DNA from: Trichoplax sp. H2
Lineage: Eukaryota; Placozoa; Uniplacotomia; Trichoplacea
NCBI GenBank assembly: GCA_003344405.1
Contig: NOWV01000227.1
Coordinates: forward strand, 1-64,000
DNA length: 64,000 bases
Direction of reading: 5' to 3'
Positions 1-11,924 of this stretch are shown here, piece after piece. The notes beneath the pieces were generated by a model. It made no database searches. It saw only the letters and a program-made list of their open reading frames with translations, and was not told where the DNA came from. Every line of letters starts with the position of its first letter. Positions within the stretch are counted from its first letter, which is position 1. Both the position numbers and the translations under genes were made by a program.

Positions 1-6
1 TTTTAG

Positions 7-815
7 TTTTAATGCCATCATTTCAACCATTCCTTCGATTTTTTCTCCGAGAGCGACAAGAATCGACTACTTATATAGCCAATACTGTAAAGGGAATTAT
101 ACGTGAGCGTCGTGAATCCCTAAAGAACGGAACTCGTTGCAATCGAGATCTTCTTCAGTTAATGATCGAAGCTTCTGAAGATGGCAAAATGAGCGATGAT
201 GAGATCGTCGGTCAAGCATATATCTTCCTTATTGCCGGTTATGAAACCACTGCTAATACATTAACTTATGCAACATACTTATTAGCAAATCATCCTGAAG
301 TACAAGATAAGTTATATAAAGAAATTGATAAAACATATCAAGACAAAGGTGTAATCGATTACGAATCGGTGTCCGAGTTACAATATCTAGACATGGTTCT
401 TAGTGAAACACTACGCATATATCCACCGGCCCATGCAGTTAATCGGGGTGTTAGCAAAGATGTTACTATCAACGGCGTTAAACTTCTAAAATCAGTACCT
501 GTTGGAATTCCTATTTATGGCATTCATCACGATCCAGACTACTGGCCTAATCCTGAGCAATTTAGACCAGAACGATTTACACCCGAAGAAAAACAAGCTC
601 GTAATCCATCGTGTTATATGCCATTCGGTATGGGTCCTCGAAACTGTATCGGGATGAGATTAGCTTTAATTGAAGCAAAATTAGCTTTAGCAAAGGCAGT
701 AAAAGCTGTAGAATTTAGTGCGATAGATAAAACAGAGATTCCTTTGAAACTGAAAGCAGGTGGAACATTATCGCCGGCTAACCCAGTATATGTCGGAATT
801 AAGAAGAGATTATAG
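7..815 (+). CDS. Cytochrome P450, CYP3-like, last exon (5' partial)
   Basis: Haem-thiolate monooxygenase of the microsomal CYP3 clan; this is the C-terminal half. An acceptor-like ttttag ends at base 6 and the frame is open from there, so the N-terminal membrane anchor and substrate-recognition half lie left of the window. Counting from the first in-frame Met (base 12; 267 residues): the I-helix oxygen-binding motif AGYETT is at 75-80, the K-helix ETLR at 132-135, PERF at 186-189, and the haem loop FGMGPRNCIG at 205-214 with the axial Cys at 212. All catalytic landmarks are intact, and it ends with a charged tail like CYP3 enzymes. The substrate cannot be told from sequence. An AATAAA lies at 1092-1097. 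A duplicated fragment of the same 3' coding end lies at 2924. I am sure of the family, less so of the subfamily; thromboxane-synthase-like (CYP5) is the nearest alternative. Confidence 0.93.
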
Positions 816-1091
816 ATTAATTACATATTATCAGTATAACTACAGTATTATGCGTTAGAGCATTACATGTTGTACTATAACTGGTATTCTCATATGGTAG
901 TTCCGATTAATTAATTACTATCACTAATATATCTAATTAGTTAATTGAGTGCAGGCTGTTACGATTACGATCAGCTGACACTGCTGTAGATTATATATTG
1001 TATATTTAGATATTTATTTCTTTATCCAATTTAGAACTAATCAATGACAACTTTAACGAAAGCCTTCCGAATATTAATTTTTAGATTTTTC

Positions 1092-1097
1092 AATAAA
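1092..1097 (+). promoter_or_regulatory. Candidate polyadenylation signal for the P450 gene
   Basis: The canonical hexamer AATAAA occurs 277 nt after the P450 stop codon and is followed by A-rich sequence. The hexamer is common by chance in AT-rich DNA, so this is only a plausible 3' end. Confidence 0.25.
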
Positions 1098-1159
1098 AAC
1101 AATGAAAACAATGATGAACATTGCGTATAAGGGCTTCAGTTTGATCTAGGATGGTCAAT

Positions 1160-2430
1160 TATTATAATATTCGATGTATATGCAATATTTGATATTTTGC
1201 TAGGAGTTGCTATCTCGAAGCAAGAATGTATGATTGTACATTGCCCGTTCGTCCACGCAATGTATATGCACTGTATAGATAGTAGATCAGTATTACTAGC
1301 AGAACCAATCGTAACACTTTGGCTTCGATATACCCCGTACTAGAAAGAGCAAAAGGGCTCTATTAGCCTTTATATTTATCACACGAGTAGTGTTGAATCC
1401 TATGTCTAGTAATTCTAACCCGATTTAAAGCAGGCATCAATTATTATCAAACTATTCAGGATATCTATGCAAAATATATCTCTAACAATTCCTTTATCGA
1501 AGCTAGTACATCTAGCGTAATCTACTTAGTGCTGGAAAGAGTGAAATCGCACTTTTAAATTTTACAATTAGAGCAACGTCGAATAATACCATGGGAATTC
1601 CTGCCTAGTTTAATTACGGTAGCCAATTAATTATTAAATTATGTGAATAAATATACTGTACGTACGGTGGGTGGAAAAGCTATCATTTTACCAAAGTTGC
1701 TTTCTGGAAGCAAAAGTATACACCATACTGGTATACGTGCAATAATACTCAGTACAACGTCGTTAAAAATGTATGTGTGCAATCTGCTGCGCGCTGGAAA
1801 GAGTAGAATTGTTCTATTATGTTTAATATGAGCAGTAATAAATGTTGAATGATATATGCAGGATCTATAATCTGATATAAAGTAGCCAAGTATTAAAATG
1901 TTTAGATATATATGCAAATATACCGTCATATTTCACTAAGAGTCGTCTTCTTGAAGCAAGAATCTCCATACGTCTGGATAAAAGACCAGTTGGGGTTGTT
2001 GCACTGCTTGCACATGTAAAAGTAAGGAGCAGGACAGGTGATTAAATAAAGACTTAACATAAAACCGTTACAGCAGTCCATTTCATTATAAAACTTTAAA
2101 TGTAGATGAAGTGACAGTTGGGACGGGACTTCTCTCGATTTTTATTCAGGTAGAAGAAATCGCGAAGTCCCTGCTATCGATACTCATACTATAATTATTA
2201 GGTTGCTTAGATGCTTTTTTGTCAATATTTAAACGGTTCCAATGCTTCGTAGTTCTGGCCAGGAATGTGCTACAGTGTAGTCCATATATTATTCTATATG
2301 TCCGTTATAATGAATCAATCAACACTTTGATGTCAAATTGTCAATATTTACATTTCTTACTAGAAAGAGTGCATCGTTATTTATGCAGGCTTTTTAGAAC
2401 TAATGTTGAATATCAGTAACAGGTAAAAGT
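1160..2430. repeat. Degenerate tandem repeat, about 190-285 bp period
   Basis: Between the P450 gene and its broken copy, a short word order recurs: an 'atatgcaaatat'-like element (about 1172, 1465, 1910), a 'gctatctcgaagcaagaatg'-like element (about 1206, 1697, 1940, 2430) and a 'tactagaaagagtg'-like element (about 1337, 1529, 1790, 2357). Spacing is irregular. Copies are heavily diverged and carry no consistent reading frame. No gene is visible in 816-2923. Confidence 0.5.
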
Positions 2431-2923
2431 TGCTATCGTGAAAACAAGAATGAACGACTTGCAGTGTAATATCAGCATTCAATTAGGAATTAGTAAGTTG
2501 AAGGAGTATCCATCTAGAGCCACTGTGCTTTCTCCTTTCTTTTTAGGTTTGATTTTGTGGTACAAACTCGCAGCTCATGTGCCTAATAACTTCAAATTAC
2601 TCACAGTACATGATGTCAGAGCACCAGCACAATCTGTAACATCAGAGACTACTAGAAAAAAGAAACATAATAATACGTATTTTGCTACTGCTATAAACAA
2701 ACAATTTATTTAATCGCTGATAAAATGGTGGACTTTACTAAAGGGTTATTATTTAACTGTAAAACAAAGTATCAGTTTTGCACAGGTACACAGATCACGT
2801 CAGTAATGTAATAAGCCCACTTCAGCTCAAACATGGCGATTTGCAACAGTAAATACGCATCAATGATGCATATAATAAATTAATTATAATCCATGAATGG
2901 TAGATTTTATTAAAGGGCTCATA

Positions 2924-3073
2924 TTAGCTTTAATTGAAGCAAAATTAGCTTTAGCCAGAGCAGTACAAGCTGTAGAATTTAGTACGATAGATAAAACAGA
3001 GATTCCTTTGAAACTGAGAGCAGGTGCAACACTATCACCGGCTAACTCTGTATATGTTGGAATTAAAAAATGA
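2924..3073 (+). pseudogene. Duplicated 3' fragment of the neighbouring P450 gene
   Basis: Forty-nine codons plus a stop repeat the P450 C-terminus found at about 660-815 with few changes, from the residues after the haem loop (LALIEAK) to the end (VYVGIKK). Similarity starts abruptly at 2923. The haem loop and everything upstream are missing and no start codon is in frame, so this cannot make a P450. The copied frame is still open, which suggests a recent tandem duplication that lost its 5' part. It could instead be a terminal exon still attached to an unseen gene, but no P450 exons lie between 816 and 2923. Confidence 0.85.
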
Positions 3074-4937
3074 TGATAGATTATTTTATGTGCAATTGGC
3101 AATCTGTTAGCTTTTTGAGATTGCGTTGTAGTGGTCTTTGATCACTTAAAAAGTTTCCTTTTTGACGTAGCAATAGTTAATACTTGTTATTTTACTTCAA
3201 TCTCTTTACAAAAGCTACTTTGATTTCTTTTCAGTGATGTCCTTAATCATAGATTGATAATAATTAATTAATACCGTGATTTATGCTAGATGAATTATCA
3301 ATCTTGTATGAGGGATCAATTTAAGATATTTTTACACAGCAATAACGGAAAATTAATGCAATCATTTTTCAATCCAGTATTGTAGAGGCTATAGCTAGAG
3401 GACTGGTGGTATTGTTATCTAACTTCTAGAGAAGGATAGCCTTATAACACTACTGTTTATTTATGGCAGTATGGAAATAAAGATGACCACTTTCCAGTAA
3501 TATTGAATGCTGTTTAATTATTTTGAATAGGATGGAGAAGACCTTATTTAATAGATTGTTCACCCATATGAGTTTATTAGGCAATCTTAATACTGTAATT
3601 TTATTGATATATTTCTGCAGCGGTAATTTTAATTGTTAAAAATAATGCAAGGTATAGCATAGAAATGCTATTAATTTCAATAAGCTGATAACAACTAAAA
3701 GTAGAACTGTGATATAAATTTAAACTTACATAAGAAGGTACTAACTTTCTTGCCATATCTTAATGAAGCTCATTGAAAATTTTAATGTTACTCGTACGTA
3801 TATCGAACTACAATAATTGTCTGGATTTAGTAACGAATGCGTATATTATTCATCTTAATTGCACCGTGAATTGACTTGTATGCAAATGTGCAATACAGTA
3901 CTTACGTGCTTCCGTAACAGGTTAGACTGTATCTTGTATGGACAGTATTGCAGCAAGTTCTATTTTATTGTTATTGAACAGTTTGTATCTTCATTTTCCA
4001 TTAAAATTTCGTTGCTTACAATAAACACACAGTAAATTAAACACGATTCAAGTTATAGCAGGTTACAGTCGACATCACAATAATGATGTGTGTAAGTATT
4101 AAGATTGGTATTGTCATTCGGCTATTTTAGTATATCAATTTCCGTATTTGAAAACTTTCGCTCTCATTAGAGTTTGATAGTTTGGACAAGGCAAGAAAGA
4201 AATAGTTGCAATACGTCTCTATGTCTTTAACATGGATTGTTATATATTGTGATAGGTATATAAATGTGGGGCATTCAATATAGCGTTTTAAATAATATTC
4301 CATATTAGCTCAAGCCATCAACTACATTAATTAGTTAGACTTCATTTAAAAATGTGTACATTACACATAACGTCACAGCAAAGCAATCACTTCAATTATT
4401 GATAATAATTTTTATATGCGCACGTTGAATTTCAGGATAATTTATGCTGATATCAATGTTGAGAAATAGGATACATATTCATGGTAATTAATTCCAGGTT
4501 GTATCGTGTTGCAGTTTCTGCAACGACACCACATTAATGAACTGATTAGAATAAAATTAAAATTACTATATGGGTTATGATAGGATAATTTTATGCAGAA
4601 TATTTAAAAAATGAAAAAGCAGAATATACTACTTAGGAAAATTTATTTATTATCAATTTACTGTATTTCATTTAGCGTAAAATGATATCAATTTTAAGGT
4701 GAGTAATCCTGGACGCAATGATATATATGTAGCAAAACTATATAATATGAATAGGAAATTAATTTGCCACTTGAAAATTCTTTAACGGTTATATATGGAT
4801 GCAAACTAACTTATTCCCCATACCGCAAGTTTGCAGTGGAGAATAATCAACCACTAACAGTTATTAGTGTAGTTATGCCAGCGTAAATATCGAATTTGCG
4901 CCATGGGTTAAGGATATTATTGCAATGATTTAATTAA
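3074..4937. other. Gene-free spacer
   Basis: AT-rich, with stops in all frames and no recognisable protein, RNA gene or clear repeat. On the minus strand an AATAAA (bases 4642-4647) lies about 290 nt past the DNAJC22 stop and could end that transcript. Confidence 0.5.
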
Positions 4938-6056
4938 TTAACTAGCACTAGAATTTGCTTTTAACTTTCTTCTGTTTCGTACTTTAGATAATATTTCATA
5001 TGCTTTATTGATTTCGATACTTTTCTGTTCTGATTCTCTTAAATTGTTTGGGTTTTTATCTGGGTGCCATTTTAAAATTAATTTTTTATATTGCCGTCGA
5101 ATTTCAGCATCGGTCGCTTGCATACTCAATCCCAACACCTTCAAGGCATTCGATTCACCCTCAGGATCTAATGCTTTGTTAAGTTCTATCCAAACATGCC
5201 ACCATCCATTTTGCTTTCCTTCTTGATAAATTGCGTATAGCACTTCCTTAAATTCTAGCCATAACGGTGACGAAAAGAAATGATCTACAGCATCCTTGAC
5301 CTTGATACGTTCACCATCTTCTGAGGTAACTTCACCATGATGATAGATCGATATAGAAATAGCAGTTATGTATAAAGTACCAGCTAAGGCTAATATTAGC
5401 CATCGTCGAAATACGCCTCGATGACACTTAAACTCATTAGGAGTTTTATATGTGGTACACATAGATGCAGCCGGGCTTGCAATTAATGCAGTCAAGAAAA
5501 TAATTTGCGAATGGTTTTCATGGCCAAAACAGATAACATTAAAAAATACAGCTAGTATAGAAATATATAAAGCTGGTTTTATTGCCAGCTTATGTCGGCC
5601 AACATTGGCTACTGTAAAAATTGCAATTGCTTCTCCAATGGCCAAAAAAAGAAATGAGACGTAATAATGAAATTGATTGTCTAATGGAACGATCATGGAT
5701 GTAATCAGACCGTAAACATAAGCAACACTGACTTGGGCTACTAATCGTACAAATACAAATGGCGGTCCTTTGACTTCATTTTGTTTGCGGTTACTGGCTG
5801 ATCCTTTTACTTCTTTCTTTTTGCGGTTACTTGGTTTAGATGGTTTATCAAAGTCATCTTCATTTGCATCACGGACATAAGTAGGTAATCGCCAAAGATC
5901 GCGTAAACATCCAAGACCGAATAGTCCACCCAATGTCGACCAATATAGGAAAGCGTGGCGATCACGACCAAGATAGAAATGATGAAGTCCAATAATGCCT
6001 CCAAAGATTAATAATATATAAGCTATCAATAAACTCTTTTGTTTTTTAACAGCCAT
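4938..6056 (-). CDS. DNAJC22: DNAJC22-like TM2 and J-domain membrane co-chaperone
   Basis: Multi-pass membrane J-protein (fly homologue Wurst), linked in flies to clathrin-mediated endocytosis. The J domain would stimulate cytosolic Hsc70. The gene is intronless: 372 residues, start ATG at 6056, close to the roughly 340 residues of vertebrate DNAJC22. Order: an N-terminal TM2 domain at about 8-58, with two hydrophobic segments around the GLHHFYLGR turn; a lysine-rich stretch at 70-95; about five further hydrophobic segments between 100 and 240; an amphipathic region; and a C-terminal J domain at 303-366 with the HPD tripeptide at 331-333, needed to activate Hsp70. TM2 at the front and J at the back is diagnostic of this family. 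A short serine- and lysine-containing tail follows. The converging neighbour, the P450 gene, is over 4 kb away. Nothing looks broken. Confidence 0.95.
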   Translation of the reverse strand: MAVKKQKSLLIAYILLIFGGIIGLHHFYLGRDRHAFLYWSTLGGLFGLGCLRDLWRLPTYVRDANEDDFDKPSKPSNRKKKEVKGSASNRKQNEVKGPPFVFVRLVAQVSVAYVYGLITSMIVPLDNQFHYYVSFLFLAIGEAIAIFTVANVGRHKLAIKPALYISILAVFFNVICFGHENHSQIIFLTALIASPAASMCTTYKTPNEFKCHRGVFRRWLILALAGTLYITAISISIYHHGEVTSEDGERIKVKDAVDHFFSSPLWLEFKEVLYAIYQEGKQNGWWHVWIELNKALDPEGESNALKVLGLSMQATDAEIRRQYKKLILKWHPDKNPNNLRESEQKSIEINKAYEILSKVRNRRKLKANSSAS

Positions 6057-7349
6057 GATAGAGTTTATACCATGGATAACGTCGTTAATGTTATTCTGTA
6101 CACGAATAGGCTATGTAAGATATTGGTGCTATGGTAATTGATAATTCCATTCAATGTGCAGATGTAGCCAAAAACTGTTTCTTTTAATAGTTCATCTGTC
6201 GTGATGATTGTTTGGTAAAGTTTTGACTCAGAGTAACTAGTCAATTTTTAGACCTTTTCCTTTTAGTGATGCGATCTTTGGTCGAATAGCTGTATACTTG
6301 CCTGTTAAGGTTGTAGTAGTAATACAATTACAGTAAATATAAAAAGAAGCCATATGTTCATATCATGGATGTATGATATCCTAAGCTGCATCAATGATAT
6401 CCATCTAGATCGAAGATAAAGTTAAAGTTTCATATCAAGTCTTTTATTTGCCTAATGCAGAATTTGGTAGTTTAATAAATTGAAAAGATGATATTGATCG
6501 GCAAGAAGATCTACTGGAAGTAATTATGCAAAGTTCTACGTCTGCACCACAGACAGACAAATATGCGTTATCATTACTTAACAGATTCTGTGCTCAATAT
6601 TCGCCTATATGACCACATCAGTTTTCGATGGTATGATTCAATCGATCCAATTTTATCATTTTCTGTCAATCTATACTCTATTTTATGAAATAAAATAATA
6701 TCGGCTGCATTCTCACATACCGAGAAGCAGTCCAGTGACTACATTTGATGGTGCCAGTTGGAAGTGGAGTTTTGTTGGTAGCAGGGGGTATCTTGTATTA
6801 TTACTGATGACTTTTGACGGCACTGTGAATCCCTGACGTGGCAATGGACAAATGGTCTGGATAAAAAGGAAACATTGATTCCTATTCTCTCTATTAGATA
6901 TTAATACCGCTGTCATCATCCTTCTTATTATTATTATCCTTTGGCTCCATGATAAAAGATGAAGGCAACAATATACATTGTTATTGATAACTCATTTATT
7001 TATTTATATTCTATTCAAAATGTTTTTATTCACCATAAACATGAGTGCAAATCTGATCAATGAACGAGTTGCTGCATACAGGGCGACACAATCAAAGGAG
7101 TAGCAGAAGTTAGGCTATAGCATAGAGACAAGGTACTGCAGTGAAAATAATTCAATATTGCGTTTTCTATTATTTTGGCCCGCTTGATAATGATTAATTA
7201 ATCCACGTAATTAGAGTTGGCTATTGACACAGCTACAATGATAAAACTGGATATTGAAATGGGCACAAGCTAATTTTACTATCATCATTGCCGATATTCC
7301 TTTTTTTCTGTTTGCATTGAACACTGCGCAATAATGGAACAAAAACTTT
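6057..7349. other. Gene-free spacer upstream of DNAJC22
   Basis: No supported gene. Two weak coding-like traces were seen and not accepted: an open stretch at about 6405-6617 (+) interrupted by a stop, and a short ORF at 6801-6950 (-) that can be read only by assuming a 51-nt intron. Confidence 0.4.
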
Positions 7350-8100
7350 CATTCGATAGATATCTCGTAAGCAGGAGTTTTTATGCAGTAGAAAATAATG
7401 AAAATGGGACGACTATACCATCGCTAGGCATGGAAAGCTAGAACAACCAATGCGAGTGCTTTGAACTCCTATCAAGTTAAGCTAATGCAACAGCTCAATA
7501 CTTTTATAGACAAGTCGTAAGCAGGAGCTTTCATGCAATAAAAATAAAGCAAAACAAAACTGCCATTGCTAGACATGAAAAACAAGATCACCAATGCCAA
7601 CGTGAGTCCTTTGAACTCCCATCAGACTGAGCTAACGCCATATCATTTGGGTTACAGACTTTCATGCCGTAGATATGTCGTAAGCAGGAATTTTTATGCA
7701 ATAAAAAAGGATGAAAACAGGACTGACATTGTTCGACATGAAAAGCTAGAGCAACTAATGCCAATGTCAGCGCTTTGAACTCATATCAGGTTGAGTTAGT
7801 GCAATATCATTGAGTTTTAGACTCTCATTCCATAGATACGGTATGTCGTAAGCAGGAGATTTTATGCTGTAGCAAAAATTTAAAATAGGACTGCCATCGC
7901 TAGACATGGAAAGTTAGTATAACCAATCTGAATGCTATAAACTCCTATCAAGTTGATTCAACGCATATGATTGAGTGAACGATTTTTCATTCTATCGATA
8001 TGTCTTAAAGTAGGAGTTTTTATGTACTAGGAAAAAGTGATAATAGGATAGCCTTTGCTAGACTTGAAAAGCTAGAACAACCAAAATCGAGGCTTCAATA
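7350..8100. repeat. Tandem repeat array, about 150-168 bp period, five copies
   Basis: Units begin near a 'gtcgtaagcaggag' word at about 7366, 7516, 7679, 7847 and 8004 (steps 150, 163, 168, 157). Each continues through 'tttttatgca', an A-rich stretch, 'ctagacatggaaagctagaac', 'ctttgaactcctatcaag' and a 'ttcattccatagata' tail. Copies differ by many substitutions and small indels but keep word order. No reading frame is conserved across copies, so this is non-coding. Confidence 0.88.
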
Positions 8101-8759
8101 CGATCATAAAATCAATATTTCACGTTCGACTGGGACGCTATTGTAGGATATGTTTTTTCTACTATAGCTACAGGATGTTAGTTCTACGTCTACAGTATAC
8201 TGTATGAATGAAAAATAACGCTGACAGACATTGGCAGCACTTTTACTAAAGTACTAACTTATTCTAATCCTTAGCCTCCCCAAAACCAAAAGTTATCAAC
8301 TATTACTGTCTGCATTGACATTGCAATATAGTTAACAATGACACCGTCAATTAATTTCCATCGCCTTCTACTGTGGTCAATTGACAGATAGTAATTAATT
8401 AAATTAATTATGCATTTGTCGAAAAGCATGGTAATAAAATGATGACGAATAATATCGTGTTATAACATGAAACGTTTTGGAATAAAAATTGCGCTGATTA
8501 CCTGCGAGTCTTTGCAACACCTGGCGTGTTCAACGGGCCTTGTAGCAGTCACTGGTTTAGTCCTGCAAGTTAAGACCCAGTGGTATTGCAAACGGGGCTA
8601 AATACACCATTCAGAACCTTTCTTCTTGTTAATAAGGAAAGAAAATTTACTAATCGAAGCTATCCTGCTTAAAAATCGAGGTATCCGCTCTGCAAATGGC
8701 CCACCGCTATTACTGCGCAAAGCAGATTACAAAATCCGTTCTAGCTAAAACGTCGGTGT
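8101..8759. other. Gene-free spacer with a short palindrome
   Basis: No gene seen. The 14-bp perfect palindrome tacagtatactgta occupies 8191-8204. Confidence 0.4.
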
Positions 8760-9075
8760 CTTATACTATTAACCTCCTCGAGTAGGGGTAGATGTAGGTT
8801 TACAAGGGTTGTCCAACTTGGCTAAAGTATGTGTCATATATCTGAATCTTAGACTTGGTTAATGTTAGTATACGAAAATACACAACAGTATGCTAATGTT
8901 GCTGTAAATGTTGTGTACTATTAACCTCCTGCAGTAGATGTAGGTCTGAGTTTACATGCGTTATCCAACTTTGCAAATATTGCTATAGATGTACGCCTAC
9001 TGTACTTCTACCTTGGCATAGATGTGGATGTACGTAAATTTTCAAGCCTTGTCCAGTTAGCTAAATGGCTAAAGT
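8760..9075. repeat. Short tandem repeat pair, about 152 bp period
   Basis: The words 'tactattaacctcct', 'gtagatgtaggt' and 'tttacaagggttgtccaact' occur in the same order from 8764 and again from 8916. A third, more decayed copy ('atgtacgtaaattttcaagccttgtccag') starts near 9028. Confidence 0.65.
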
Positions 9076-9354
9076 ATGCTACTATTGCTATCCTACGACG
9101 GGATAGATTAAACATTTATGTAACACGTCAAGTTCAAAGACTTGCAGTAGATTGTATGACCTAATAAATAAAATGGACTCACTCATTCTCTCCCTGCTCT
9201 TTGCAGTTTGCAATGGATCTACAGTAGTTTAGCAGATTTGTCTACTGGTATATAACAAGAACAGTCAAAAGAGTGAAGGTTTACTACTTGAGTCGGTCAA
9301 TTCTTTCTCATTATATTCTACAGTATATTGGTTTTGCAGCGACAAGATATATTG

Positions 9355-9715
9355 CAATTGATGGCAAGGTTTCATGGCTTGAGCATCAACTTTCGGTCTT
9401 AGTCGTTAAACTAAAGCTAAAACGCCATCTTTATAGAGCTCTACATACTACTGTGTTTGATTTTATGGTAAACTTAACAGATATACTACTTACTTTGGTA
9501 AAGTCTTTCAAATTATATTTTGCATTGCTTTTGCATACGCACAGGGTTTATTACAGTTTTATGGCAAGGTTTTTCTTACAGCTTTAGCATCCACTTTCGG
9601 TCTTTCTGGACGAATTCATAAGGTAGCTATATTACCTTGATAGTTGAACAAACGCTAAATTAAGGCGCTATTCTTGTACATACTACTATACTGTATCGGA
9701 TCTAACGATAAAATA
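9355..9715. repeat. Direct repeat pair, about 200 bp period
   Basis: 'atggcaaggttt', 'agcatccactttcggtctt' and 'tacatactact' recur in order from about 9361 and 9561. The open frame across the first copy is not kept in the second, so it is not taken as a gene. Confidence 0.55.
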
Positions 9716-10800
9716 AAATAAATAAATAACTACAGTATACTTGGGAGTCGTCCTGGCGATGCTTCTACTGTATGTCCTTGAATGATGCTTCGCTAAAAGA
9801 ATAATTTCTCAAATTCATTTTTGTCCTCCTCGATCAATTTATAGAGTGAAAGTTTATTGTTTGCGTCACTAAAACATTTTCTTTAGTAATATACATATTC
9901 AGTATCATCTTTGTCAATGTTGCGATATGGGCCAGTCCAATAAAGCAGCAGACAGTGTATCAAAATTGTAGAGGATTAAGTTAAGTTAGTTAAGTTAAAG
10001 TCGATCCTAGTCTCTATCCATGATCAGTGATCTGAACCTCTAAATAACAGGTAAAATTCTAGTTAAATAGTAGCCATAGTCAAGATGATTATCTAATCAT
10101 CCATCAATCGACGATATCGTGCACTAAAAGTAAAAACTTGGCATAGAACTCGGACAGTAATGTATGATTTCTGTATCTACTGGTAGTTTATTTTATAAAT
10201 AAATGTAAAATCATTTGCTAATGCTTATAGTTGCACTATTCATTGCAGTTATGCGAATACATCTACTGCTAAAGTTTTGGCTACATTCAAATCATAAGGG
10301 GTTGATTATGTGTCTATCGACATACAGTACATATCTTGGCCTCGTCACTAGGATATGATTGTAATTTTATAGTCGATAACGTGCTAATAAAATCTGCGAT
10401 TAAGCATGAGGATTCATGTATTGGAATAATAAGACTTTTTATGCGTACATATACAGAAAAAGATTCATAAGCTGTGTTATATCTAATGTTCTACGCCTTC
10501 AAGAGATCATCAACTACCGTACCTACAATCCTGACTCATTCAAAACAGGAATAACTAGATTGATAAATCGATAGTAAAGATCGGTTTTCATTTATAATTA
10601 ATTCATCTTAGTAATTAATACAATTTTAAGCAATGATCCAATAGGCTGGCGATATGGCTTACACTATACAGTAGCTTAAGCATGATTTTGAAATGGGATA
10701 CGTTCCATGTTTTCTAGTTTCTAGTTCAAAAAGGATAACGTTGCATGATTACCAAAGGAAGGTCTTGATCGCATTACAATCGATAGAGTACAGCTTGACC
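9716..10800. other. Gene-free spacer
   Basis: AT-rich with scattered stops; no gene or strong repeat recognised. Confidence 0.4.
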
Positions 10801-10819
10801 AAGACCTTGCTCTTGATGC

Positions 10820-11780
10820 ACTTCCTAATCAGACCTGGAACGCATTTTTATGCCATCTTAGAGATATTGGAAAGGATAAAACTAGCACTGGATGATCACC
10901 CAAGTAAGACATGAATCGCCTTTATCGTCGTATTAATCCAATAAAAAAATGAGACTATACTCGCATCGCTGTTATGCATTTCTAATCCGAACTAGAACGG
11001 TATGTTGAATGAAAGGATAATGCTTACTGCTTTTGGATAATCACCAAAGACTTCGATTGCCTTCGATTTCGCATTTGCTGCATACCAATAATATAATTTG
11101 AAGCATTAAGATGACAACGCTCGTAGTGAATGAATTCCTTAATCGAAGCTTTAATGCTAAATCAGTTTGCTGGAAAGTATTAATTACTGTTTTTACATGA
11201 TTCTACGATCCGATTTTGCATCTTATTCCAAACAGTAATGGAATTAATAGAAGTCTAACGCCATTACTATTTATATATTTTATTTCTAAGAGAAACAGGA
11301 GTGCCCATGCTGCTGTAGCAAAAAAAAAGAATAGCAGCTACAACGTTCGGATGATCATCAAAGTAAGAATTTAATTGCATTGGTTCCTATATTTATCCCA
11401 ATAATAGAGTATTAATGATGGAGTCATCAGATTCTGTAATTCCTTTCTAATCAAAGCTAGAATGCTATATTTTTTTATATAGAGAAGAATGATAAATTTT
11501 GCTGCTGTTGAATTACGCGTATAATCGCCAATATAAGCTGCTCCAATAAAAAGACGCTAATTGCCTTGCTTGCTATGTTAAAGGCCAATAATAGCATATT
11601 ACGATGGCATCGTTCTTATTACTTTTTTAATCAAATTTGGAATGTCATGCTGATTATACTAAAAATGGATAAGGTTATTATTGGATGATGATCAAAGTAA
11701 GGATTGGATTACCTTGGCTGCTATATTTATACCAAAATTGGAACGTGATAATGGCATCATTTCGAATTCCTTTGAAATTT
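10820..11780. repeat. Degenerate tandem repeat array, about 155-180 bp period
   Basis: A 'ttcctttctaatcaaagctagaatgc'-like word recurs near 10825, 10979, 11135, 11443 and 11622. It alternates with 'ggatgatcatcaaagtaagga', 'attgcctt' and 'atatttatcccaataata' words. The 308-nt gap is about two units, with one copy eroded. The short open frames inside belong to single copies only. Confidence 0.72.
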
Positions 11781-11924
11781 TCAGCTGATGTAATAGAGCC
11801 TACATTAACCAATGCAATATCTAAAAAAGCAAAGACATTAACCTGAAAAATTACAGGCAAAAGGTTATGCTGCATTATGAAGATATATTAAATCATGGAT
11901 ATCAATGCCCAATTTTCAGTATTG

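Noticed and set aside
6405-6617. Open stretch (+) with protein-like composition interrupted by one TGA
   Set aside because: No Met, no family match and an internal stop. It could be an old gene remnant, but nothing identifies it.
6801-6950. Possible two-exon small ORF (-) starting MEPKDNNN
   Set aside because: It needs an assumed 51-nt intron, gives only about 32 residues, ends at a stop and resembles nothing known.
9273-9587. 104-codon open frame (+)
   Set aside because: It covers one copy of a 200-bp direct repeat, is not conserved in the second copy and has no recognisable domain.
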